Shown here: one piece after another, positions 1 to 7,067 of the stretch
How positions within the stretch are numbered: position 1 is the stretch's first letter
How the letters are laid out: every line of letters starts with the position of its first letter
Source: Leptolyngbyaceae cyanobacterium RM1_1_2
GTDB lineage: Bacteria > Cyanobacteriota > Cyanobacteriia > Phormidesmidales > Phormidesmidaceae
Assembly (NCBI GenBank): GCA_012032345.1
Contig: JAAUQI010000001.1
Coordinates: 62,001-126,000 of the forward strand
DNA: 64,000 nucleotides
Direction: 5' to 3'
The notes under the pieces: generated by a model
Seen by the model: only the letters and a program-made list of their open reading frames with translations
Told to the model about the DNA's origin: nothing
Database searches by the model: none
Position numbers and translations under genes: made by a program

Positions 1-143
1 TGCCCGATCTGCCAGTACAGCAAAATAACTTCTTTGTTGAGTGCGGTCGCAGCCAGCACCTGCGATCGCCGGATTTTGCTTTTGAGATCGCCTAAAAAAG
101 CGCTGTAGTTTTCTTCAGGAAGCAGAGATGATAAGTCTGGCAT
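1..143 (-). CDS. DUF1016 / YhcG-type PDDEXK nuclease, N-terminal part (cut by window edge)
   Basis: The ATG lies at 143-141 and the frame runs off the left edge, so only about 47 residues are visible. They begin MPDLSSLLPEENYSAFLGDL and continue through KIRRSQ, AATALNKEV and end in LLYWQIG. The KxxIRxxQ...AxxxxNxxxxxLYWxIG pattern is the signature of the DUF1016 N-terminal domain, which in full-length members precedes a PDDEXK nuclease domain. The cellular role of the family is poorly defined, and it is common on mobile elements. It is transcribed in the same direction as the Rep-like gene upstream, 149 bp away. The catalytic domain is not in view, so activity cannot be judged. Confidence 0.7.
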   Translation of the reverse strand, partial: MPDLSSLLPEENYSAFLGDLKSKIRRSQVLAATALNKEVILLYWQIG

Positions 144-243
144 GTTTTTAGTTTAAGTCAAGGTTATGCGGATGCCTCTGCAAATAGAGTAGTTTATTCG
201 TGTCACTTTATATACAAAAATTCAAAAGTAACATGAATAGACA

Positions 244-257
244 ATCTGTAAACAGAT
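244..257. promoter_or_regulatory. Perfect inverted repeat upstream of the DUF1016 gene
   Basis: ATCTGT-AA-ACAGAT is a perfect 6-bp inverted repeat with a 2-bp spacer. It lies about 100 bp upstream of the DUF1016 start and 36 bp beyond the stop of the Rep-like gene. Its size and position fit a repressor operator, but no regulator can be assigned. Confidence 0.3.
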
Positions 258-292
258 AATCTGCAAAGTGAGATTCTGCTCCAGCTTAGTGG

Positions 293-1456
293 CTAATTCA
301 CCTGTAGCTTCTCAGGGTTAATTTGAAACTGAATAGTTGCTGAGCGCTTTTTACCCGGCAGCTCTTGAGCGCCCAGAATGTACTCTTCGTGCCTGAGTTC
401 TTCTACAGTGCGCCAAAAAATTTGGTTATTGCGGGAAGAGTTGCTGCCCAACAAATCTAGGTTCTTAAACAAATAGCGCTTAGAAATATTGAGATACTGT
501 CCTTCATCTGGACGATCCCACTTCATGCGGCTGGCTAGGTAAATCAGCAGCTTGGTTTTGTAGTCATTTTTGGTATTGCTACCTAGCCGCTGGCTAATAT
601 CCATGTTGTTGGCAAACAAAACATAGTCTCCGGTGCGCCCTGGGCCTTCAAAAAATTCTAGCGACAGCGTGTAAGCATCAGCTAGCTCGTAGGTGTAGTC
701 TGCGGCCTTGGCTAAATCAAAGTCACGGGGAACATTGTCAATTTCATAATCTCGAATTCGCAGAACGCTTTTGATCGTTACTTTCGCGCCCATGCTGTCT
801 CCTTTTCGCAGAGACTGGGCAAAGACTAACTCAGTTCGGTGCAGGGCCACTAAGTCGCGGTGCAGCTGCGATCGCACCTTTGAGGCAAAGCCACCGTCCT
901 TAGTACGGGTATAGCCCAGCGCTTCTAGCAGGTCATTAGAGCGAAAGCAAACTAAAGGCCCTTGGTCTTGCTGTGCTGCTAGACGATAAAGATACAGCAC
1001 AATTGAAACTTGTCTAGCGTTAAGAAAGGTTAGCAGGGCCATGATCAGGCGCTGGATGCGACGGTCTTGAATCTTTTCTAAGCCGTTGCTAATACCTTGA
1101 TCAATACAGGCATCTAATTCAAGACTGGTGTACTGGGCTTTGAGTTCTTCCCACTCTTCGTCAGAAAGATCTTCTAGCGGCACTCGGCGCGTTACCGCTA
1201 GCTCTGACTCATCCTTAGAATCGGCTTCAACCCGCATCTCCAAATAATAGCCATCGCCATCAGAGCGCAAAATGGGCAGCTGCACGTCTGGGTTTCTCAG
1301 AGAGGCACCTGCACGAGGCATAACTCTGAGAAGTTGACCATCGACTGGAAAGCTTCCTGGAGGTGTGTTTTTCTGACTGCTCACAGGTGTAATACCTAAA
1401 GATGCGATCGCTTTTATTTTAACCAAGAGCCAGCGCCTTAGACTGGCTAGAGCCAC
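293..1456 (-). CDS. Probable iteron-binding replication initiator (Rep-like)
   Basis: 387 aa from a GTG start at 1456; the first in-frame ATG is about 45 residues further in, so the true start is uncertain. I infer the role from context and general architecture, not from a firm family match. The protein is hydrophilic, with no signal or membrane segment. Its C-terminal half (around residues 250-370) alternates helical and basic segments resembling the winged-helix DNA-binding domains of plasmid Rep/TrfA-type initiators (motifs YVLFANN, KTKLLIYLASRMKW, SRNNQIFW). Immediately upstream lie about ten iterons and beyond them a divergent primase-like gene, the classic layout of an iteron plasmid origin. 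Rep proteins of this kind bind iterons to open the origin and repress their own promoter. A different DNA-binding regulator remains possible. Confidence 0.5.
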   Translation of the reverse strand: MALASLRRWLLVKIKAIASLGITPVSSQKNTPPGSFPVDGQLLRVMPRAGASLRNPDVQLPILRSDGDGYYLEMRVEADSKDESELAVTRRVPLEDLSDEEWEELKAQYTSLELDACIDQGISNGLEKIQDRRIQRLIMALLTFLNARQVSIVLYLYRLAAQQDQGPLVCFRSNDLLEALGYTRTKDGGFASKVRSQLHRDLVALHRTELVFAQSLRKGDSMGAKVTIKSVLRIRDYEIDNVPRDFDLAKAADYTYELADAYTLSLEFFEGPGRTGDYVLFANNMDISQRLGSNTKNDYKTKLLIYLASRMKWDRPDEGQYLNISKRYLFKNLDLLGSNSSRNNQIFWRTVEELRHEEYILGAQELPGKKRSATIQFQINPEKLQVN

Positions 1457-1550
1457 GCGAGAACCGCATGAGTTCCACAGCCTATAGTTTTAGCTCGCAA
1501 AATCTCAGTTTGATTTTTGGTTGACAAACCATCGTCTAGATTGTCTGGAA

Positions 1551-1568
1551 GTGAACTCTCCAGTTCAC
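1551..1568. promoter_or_regulatory. 18-bp inverted repeat upstream of the Rep-like gene
   Basis: GTGAACT-CTCC-AGTTCAC is a perfect 7-bp inverted repeat with a 4-bp spacer, about 95 bp upstream of the Rep-like GTG and between it and the iterons. In iteron plasmids, inverted repeats at rep promoters often serve as autorepression operators bound by Rep dimers. Here that is inference from position. Its sequence is unrelated to the iteron core. Confidence 0.4.
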
Positions 1569-1688
1569 ACCAGAAGTTTACTTTGGCGGATCAAGCGACC
1601 CCAACCGTCCTTTTTGAACAGCTTTAGCTTTGAGCCTGAAACTTACAATGCTTCTAAGCCCTAACGCAGAGCGTTTTGAGCAATACTA

Positions 1689-2042
1689 CCCGTAACATCG
1701 GCATATATTTCATAACTTCTTTACAAACTTACCTGTAACGCCGGCGTATGTTTTTACGGGTACTCCCTGTAACGCCGGCGTATATTTTCACCTGTAACGC
1801 CGGCGTACAGGTTTTAGATCACCTGTAACGCCGGCGTATATTTTCACCTGTAACGCCGGCGTACAGGTTTTAGGCTTGTGAGAACACAGCCTTTGTAGAG
1901 CAATGGATTTTCTCTTCGGCCTGTAACGCCGGCGTATATTTTCACCTGTAACGCGACGTACAGGTTTTAGATCACCTGTAACGCCGGCGTATATTTTCAC
2001 CTATAACGCCGGCGTATTGCTAGCCTGTAACGCCGGCGTATA
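1689..2042. repeat. Iteron array (about 10 copies plus a degenerate one), probable replication origin
   Basis: The 18-bp unit CTGTAACGCCGGCGTATA recurs as a direct repeat starting at 1733, 1767, 1792, 1823, 1848, 1921, 1946 (variant lacking part of the core), 1976, 2001 (CTATAAC variant) and 2025. A degenerate copy lies at 1689-1707. The core ACGCCGGCGT is a perfect 10-bp palindrome. Copies occur in pairs 25 bp apart, with about 30 bp between pairs. Second members end GTACAGGT, so CAGGT and the next ACCTG form small inverted repeats between pairs. An AT-rich stretch at 1701-1730 could act as an unwinding element. No TTTTCCACA-like DnaA box was seen. Lying between divergent Rep-like and primase-like genes, this is best read as a plasmid-type origin and copy-control region. 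Confidence 0.8.
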
Positions 2043-2450
2043 ACGGATTTTTGGCGCTTGAGGTCGGTCAAATTCGGTGCTAATCTTGCGCCATTCGTGT
2101 TTACTCAGAACGAATCTGCTAATTCTATGAGGGAATGTATTACGCTCATCACTGATTCAAAGCAGGCTCTAAAGAAATAAGAACCCTCTGCACACCTACC
2201 ACAGTTCGCCAAGGGTTCCTATTTTTGAAACAGCTCTACCGAGGTAAAGCCTAGCCTTTTGCACTTATAAGCGTCTGCGCTCGCAGGCAGAAACTTATTC
2301 GGCCCAAGATTTTTATCTATGGGCGCAGATTTTTGTGGTTATAAGCACTCATCTATATGCCTCAAAATACTAGCAACTTCAGCAGCTTTTTAGCAAAGCA
2401 CTTTTCGTTTTGTTATCGCTTAGGGATCGTCTTTTCACCTCAGTCTAGCC
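2043..2450. other. Intergenic leader between iterons and the primase-like gene
   Basis: No convincing gene. It contains a 7-bp inverted repeat, GAACCCT at 2181-2187 with AGGGTTC at 2212-2218. No HIP1 octamer lies between about 1457 and 2635, in contrast with most of the window. Confidence 0.4.
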
Positions 2451-4371
2451 ATGACGCAGGTATTTTTGACGTCAGGGGTGGTTTATCGCAGCGGTAACTA
2501 CCAAAACTTTTGAGTATGTTCGGGAGCCAGAAGAAGCTTTTTTCTCGCTCTTTCCGCATCGCTATGACTACATATTTGCCGATCACACTCTTTCAGACAG
2601 CTCTCCTCAATGGCAAACAGAGCGCCGTCATCCGCTCAGCGATCGCCTGTTACATCAGGGTAGTTACCTGTTTGGGGTTCGCTTTAGCTCCCAAACTTGC
2701 TACTGTCTGCTAGATATTGATATCACCAGTCCTTATCACCCCAGCCGCGATCCGCTGGCGATCGCCCAACTTGTCAGTGCCCTAGAGCCCCTGGGATTAG
2801 TTTCTTATATTGCCTGCATGTCTTCCTACAGCGGTGGTCTGCATCTTTATTTTCCCTTTGATCAAGCCCAAACATCCTGGCAGCTTGCGGCTGCTATCAA
2901 CGCCCTGCTGGAGAACTCGGGGTTTCAGCCTCGACCGGGTCAGCTTGAGATTTTTCCTAACCCTAAGCTTTATGTGACTGCTGGCGCTCCTAAGCTGTTT
3001 AGTGCTCACCGTCTGCCGCTGCAGAAAGGCTCTTATTTGCTTAACGGCAGTTTTGAACCCGTTTGGTCGAGTCGGTCAGAATTTGTGCGGCAGTGGCACT
3101 GCTGCCAGCAGCATAATGTTGTCAGCCGCCGCACAGTCGCTCGTGTTGTTAGACAGGCCCAGCGACGCTGCTACCAGGTTTCAAGTAAAGCCGATAAGTT
3201 CCTCAACGATCTCAACGCCGAGATTGAGCTGGGCTGGACTGACACAGGTCAAACTAACTATCTGCTAGGACGAATCACAATGCGCTGCTACATCTTCCAC
3301 CATGTCTTGCAGGGAGGAGAGCCGTTACAAGGCCAGCAGCTGATTGATCAAATAGTTGCGATCGCCAAGGCGCTACCGGGCTACCGACAGTGGTGCCAGC
3401 ATCAGTTTGAGATTGAAAAACGGGCGGCTGAATGGGCCTGCTGCATTGAGAACAGTCGCTACTTCCCCTACGGTGCTCAGCAGGGCAAATATAAGGCAAA
3501 GCAGACATTAGCCGCTGATGAAATCAGTAAAACGGCGTCAACTCTTACCTGGAACCAGCGACAAATTCAGGCGGTTCGTCAAAAAATACAGGCTGCGATC
3601 AGCGATTTGCTAGCTAAGCAAAACCTGCCGGAAAAAGCGACTGCTCGGTTTAAGTGTTTAGCTGGCTACGGCATTGGCGGCAGCTCCCTCTATCGACACA
3701 CAGATCTCTGGCACCCTAGCTTTTGGACTCCCCCCCAGCTAACCCAAACTGCTTCAGTTAAAAAAGACGGCTGTTTAGACCGCGCTGAGGGCGCATCTAA
3801 ACAGCCAGATCTTGTAAGCTTATTACCTGCTACAGCTCGTAATGTTTTGCAGGCCAAAGACTGTGGCGATCGCCCTCCAGTCCAAAACACAGCCTCAGGG
3901 GCCTCAGGGCGTAATTCTGCCCTTGCCCAGACTTCAGCTCAGCTCGGGCATCTGCTTCAGAATTTACAGCACCAGTCTCAAGCCCGACGCCAGCAGTTTC
4001 AGAGCTACCAGCAGTCTCATCAAGAACAGAAGCGGGTGCGGCAGCAGCGCCAGTGGGCTGAGCGGATGCAGGACTATCTGCACTCAGACGACCCGATTTT
4101 GCTAGGAGAAGCTCTAGACTGGGCGATCGCGTCCTCTACCCGGCTAGAGCAGGTCAGCCGTAGGCTACAGGCTTTCTGCACTCAGGCTGACGCTGATAGC
4201 CTATCGCTCTTGGCCGATATTTTCAGCCAGCTGCTGCGGCTGCGCTGGACGCCTGAGCAAATCAAAAGAGATTTGAGCCAGCAGGTAGGTAAAACCGCGA
4301 TCGCACATCTGAGCACAGCGGAAAGGCAAGTATGGCTAAACTGGCTGACTCAGCAGAGCGAACCCCCATGA
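2451..4371 (+). CDS. Archaeo-eukaryotic primase (AEP/prim-pol)-like replication protein, needs a +1 frameshift near 2508
   Basis: The long frame ending at 4371 is open from 2470 but has no ATG, GTG or TTG before 2818, which would delete the catalytic motifs. An ATG at 2451 opens MTQVFLTSGVVYRSGNYQNF in another frame and stops at TGA 2511-2513. A one-base skip at TTT-TGA joins the frames into about 639 aa. Visible AEP motifs are LLDIDITSPYHP (motif I, D88 and D90), SYSGGLHLYF (motif II, H131) and LEIFPNPK (motif III-like, with Glu166 where Asp is common). The remainder is a helical, Gln/Arg-rich C-terminal region without a visible helicase P-loop. The likely role is primer synthesis at the neighbouring iteron origin. 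The joining event may be programmed frameshifting, a mutation or a sequencing insertion in T4. Confidence 0.65.
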
Positions 4372-4543
4372 TGCGGGGCGGCTGACCTAGCAGGATAGCT
4401 GGGTATACGAATAATTCTCATCAATCAGACCGATGGCTATACAGCGTTTTTCAGTCTGCTGAGGTGTAAATCTGGAGTTAAAACCTCTGCGTCTCGAAGA
4501 GGAAGAGCAGGTGTACTCACCACTTTTGGAAACGCTGTAGGCA

Positions 4544-5032
4544 TTAGCGATTAATACCTTCGTGATGCAGCTTTTGACAGTTAGGACACAGCGCAAAAAC
4601 TGTAAATTGACAGTCTGCTATGGCAAATCCTCGGTTTTCGGCTTCCCTAACGCTCACCGCAGTCACCAGGTCTTCCTCAAACTCCTGAACTGTTCCACAC
4701 TGAACACAAACTAAGTGATGATGCGGGTGTACAAAAGGAGTACTTAGCTCGTAATACTTTTTCCCTTCAGCCAATCCTATTTCTCTCAGAATTTGTAGAT
4801 TAACCATGAGATGTATTGCTCTATAGATTGTAGAGATACTAATGTTTTCTCTCTGTTCCGAAAGCTGTTGATATATTGCTTCTGCACTCAGATGATGGCC
4901 GACTGAAGAATTCTTGAAGACTTCTAGTATCTTTTGACGCTGGCCTGTAAAGCGCAGTCCTTCTCGATTGAGAAGCGATCTGAAAATTTCAGGGTGCTGA
5001 AATACGGTAGATTCAGGTTCGCTAATTTCCAT
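4544..5032 (-). CDS. Fur-family metalloregulator
   Basis: 162 aa. An N-terminal winged helix (LRFTGQRQKILEVF, then SISTIYRAIHLM) is followed by a dimerisation and metal-binding domain. That domain has the HPHHHLVCVQCG metal motif and a CPNC pair near the end, so both Cys pairs of a structural zinc site are present. It resembles the FurA/Zur type more than PerR, because the second Cys pair is retained. It would repress iron- or zinc-responsive promoters. It is divergent from dps with 227 bp between the start codons, a pairing that fits iron storage and oxidative-stress control. Which metal it senses cannot be read from sequence. Confidence 0.85.
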   Translation of the reverse strand: MEISEPESTVFQHPEIFRSLLNREGLRFTGQRQKILEVFKNSSVGHHLSAEAIYQQLSEQRENISISTIYRAIHLMVNLQILREIGLAEGKKYYELSTPFVHPHHHLVCVQCGTVQEFEEDLVTAVSVREAENRGFAIADCQFTVFALCPNCQKLHHEGINR

Positions 5033-5060
5033 TGCATCGGATCATCGCTGAGAAAGCTAT

Positions 5061-5075
5061 TGAAAAACGTTTTCA
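5061..5075. promoter_or_regulatory. Candidate Fur-type operator
   Basis: TGAAAA-ACG-TTTTCA is a 15-bp inverted repeat, 29 bp upstream of the Fur-family start in the region shared with dps. AT-rich dyads of this length are typical of Fur/PerR operators. Binding is inferred. Confidence 0.4.
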
Positions 5076-5259
5076 GTACGGGTTGAAGAGGTTGTTGACG
5101 ATTGTTTTCGATATAGAAGAAAGATTTTTTAAGATTGATTAGTTTTCAAAATTTATCACCCAGATAAATCTGTGGTCAAAATCCAAAAATAGCGATAAGG
5201 TGATCGAATAGACCACAGAGTTAGAGCAATCTCGTTTGACGTTACTGGAGAAAAAAGCT

Positions 5260-5796
5260 ATGCCTACGACTGAGACTCTTTTGCAAATTTATGGTGAAGT
5301 CGCTAATAACTCAGTTCTGCTGGAAAGATCAGTAACAGAGCCAATCGTAGAGGGTCTTGGGGCTGCTTATGCTAGCTTCATGGGCCTCTATTTGCAGTAT
5401 CAAAAGCACCATTTTGTGGTCGAAGGCTCTGAGTACTATATGCTTCATCAGTATTTCTCAGAAAGTTACGAAGAAGTACAAGAGCATGCCCATGAAGTTG
5501 GAGAAAGACTGCATGGGCTAGGAGGTATTCCAGCGTTGACTTTTGGCAAACTGGCGGAACTCTGCTGCTTTGAACAAGAGTCGAATGATACTTATCGCTG
5601 TCGTTTGATGGTTGAACACGATCTTAGGGCTGAGCAGTCTCTAATTGAAATGATTCGGCGCTTGGCAAGTCAGGCAGAGAGTTTGGGCGATCGCGCTACT
5701 CGATACCTGTATGAACAAATTTTGCTGAAGACTGAAGAACGCGCTTATCATCTTGAGCATTTCCTGACGCGAGATAGTCTCAAGCTAAACTGGTAA
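5260..5796 (+). CDS. dps: Dps-family DNA-protection ferritin
   Basis: 178 aa from ATG 5260, chosen over an upstream TTG at 5236 because GGAG at 5247-5250 sits 9 bp before it. The four-helix ferritin-like fold is indicated by a long helical body. The ferroxidase ligands are in HHFVVEGSEYYMLHQYFSESYEEVQEHAHEVGERL (written only to locate the site, around residues 48-80). Dps dodecamers oxidise Fe(II) with peroxide and store iron, protecting DNA. The sequence is close to cyanobacterial DpsA-type proteins in length and in its C-terminal helix (KTEERAYHLEHFL). Divergent from a Fur-family gene. Confidence 0.85.
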   Translation: MPTTETLLQIYGEVANNSVLLERSVTEPIVEGLGAAYASFMGLYLQYQKHHFVVEGSEYYMLHQYFSESYEEVQEHAHEVGERLHGLGGIPALTFGKLAELCCFEQESNDTYRCRLMVEHDLRAEQSLIEMIRRLASQAESLGDRATRYLYEQILLKTEERAYHLEHFLTRDSLKLNW

Positions 5797-5813
5797 ACTG
5801 AGTTCTGCAATAT

Positions 5814-6461
5814 TTAACTCTCGACTCCGCGTTCTTTTGAGCAGAATGCGGAGTTTTCACCCAGACATTCCTGCTGTTCAAACAAGAGTGACTTGGCAGT
5901 GCTTTGATTAACGTGATTGAATATTCTGCCTGAGGGCAAAACCCGCAGGTTAGGCCCTTGTTGGCAAGCTTTCATGCAGCCAGTTGACTCCACAGAGATA
6001 TGTTGAAAATCAGGATTAGCCTCTATTTGTGCCTGCAGACTGCGCCAAATATCGCTACTACCCTGCCTATAGCACTTGCCTTTAGAGCAAACTTGAATGC
6101 AGACATTCATGTTTTTGAAGGGGCCAAAGCACTGCTGAACTGGAGTAGTTTGATCTACCCGTTGCAGTTTTAATACCTCGGCTGCAGCCAAAGGTAAGAT
6201 ATTGATGGCTCTCCAGCTCCCGGCTTCAGAACAAGCCCAAATCTGAACGAAATCACCAGGAGCTAACTCTCGAACCAGCATGGGTTGCAAATACTTCGGT
6301 AATTCGATGGTGTATTCCTGCCCGCCTGAGCGTAGTACAAATCCCTTCAGCTTACCCTTGTACGAACGAAAGACGCTGATAAACTGCCCTTTGAGGACGT
6401 GATTTTGGGAAAGCAAACTTCGAGTCCCTGGCGCTGATGCGATTTCGTCTATCGGTATCAT
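5814..6461 (-). CDS. Thioredoxin-like [2Fe-2S] ferredoxin-domain protein
   Basis: 215 aa from ATG 6461, chosen because it overlaps the upstream stop as ATGA; a longer frame to 6545 lies inside the upstream gene. The first half (about residues 1-110) is a small beta-rich domain (GQFISVFRSYKGKLKGFVLR). The C-terminal half is a thioredoxin-like [2Fe-2S] domain with Cys ligands in CIQVCSKGKCYRQGS and GCMKACQQGPN, as in ferredoxins and NuoE-like proteins. Electron-transfer or metal-sensing roles are both possible. Co-transcribed and probably translationally coupled to the small gene at 6458-6706. Confidence 0.75.
   Translation of the reverse strand: MIPIDEIASAPGTRSLLSQNHVLKGQFISVFRSYKGKLKGFVLRSGGQEYTIELPKYLQPMLVRELAPGDFVQIWACSEAGSWRAINILPLAAAEVLKLQRVDQTTPVQQCFGPFKNMNVCIQVCSKGKCYRQGSSDIWRSLQAQIEANPDFQHISVESTGCMKACQQGPNLRVLPSGRIFNHVNQSTAKSLLFEQQECLGENSAFCSKERGVES
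5824..5857 (+). terminator. Terminator downstream of dps
   Basis: A 12-bp stem (5824-5835 with 5843-5854, one G/T mismatch) and a 7-nt loop are followed by TTT. It overlaps the last codons of the convergent [2Fe-2S] gene, so the same bases serve as terminator and coding sequence. Confidence 0.65.
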
Positions 6462-6706
6462 TGTGTGTATGTTTTCTCCCAGCAGCGTTTTAAGTGTTCT
6501 ATCGAGCTGACAGAGGGCAACGTAAGCTGTTTGATTACACTCCACACTTGAATAGCTGCTGTTGCGGTCTCAACTCTGACTTGTAAGGGCTGTCCACAAG
6601 TACACTGGCAGGGTATTGACAATTCTTGCAGGCGTTTGAACACGTTCCAACGCTCGATGCGATCAATTTCAAGGGTCGTAACCGGGCTGATTTCTGTAGC
6701 ATCCAT
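6458..6706 (-). CDS. Small conserved cyanobacterial protein of unknown function
   Basis: 82 aa starting MDATEISPVTTLEIDRIERW. The start is the internal ATG 6706 rather than 6748, because the extension looks non-coding. It has two Cys in CQCTCG with a third nearby, a possible metal-binding or redox motif, and no signal peptide. Its TGA overlaps the ATG of the downstream [2Fe-2S] protein, so the two are probably made together. I recognise the sequence as the style of a conserved cyanobacterial small protein but cannot assign a function. Confidence 0.6.
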   Translation of the reverse strand: MDATEISPVTTLEIDRIERWNVFKRLQELSIPCQCTCGQPLQVRVETATAAIQVWSVIKQLTLPSVSSIEHLKRCWEKTYTQ

Positions 6707-7067
6707 AGAGTTAAGTTCAAATGCTGATCTGAAAGTTCTCGAAAGCAATTGTTACTGAGAATGGTTCTGAACTAATGGGCAACCATGATTTTACTAGCGC
6801 AGACGACATGAACTCTGAAAGCACCTCAAAGTTATGAGGATAAAGCTTTTGAGTACTTTGGTGACTGGCAGAGCGTAGCCCAGGCTTATTGTTAGTGAGT
6901 TTTAATAAGAACAAGATAATCAATTTTAGAAGTTAATGCAATACATTTTCATTAAGCGAAAAATACCGATACCCGTTCTCGGTTTTGAGTACATCGACCT
7001 GAGCGCTCTGAGTCAGCCTTAGCCCAATGGGTCAATTTTGAGTTTTGGAAATCTTACCAGCAGGTGT
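6707..7067. other. Intergenic region
   Basis: No gene seen. It presumably carries the promoter of the minus-strand small gene/[2Fe-2S] operon. It contains AT-rich segments, for example near 6900-6955. No clear terminator for the histidine kinase lies on its right side. Confidence 0.3.

Noticed and set aside
1788-2000. 70-aa minus-strand frame through the iterons
   Set aside because: It is the translation of the repeat array itself; its repetition mirrors the iterons and it has no ribosome-binding site.
1733-2042. CRISPR array
   Set aside because: Repeats are 18 bp, spacers are short and alike rather than unique, and there are no cas genes; a replication iteron array fits better.
2510-2713. 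67-aa plus-strand frame before the primase gene
   Set aside because: It overlaps the primase gene in another frame, and the primase frame carries the catalytic Asp motif.
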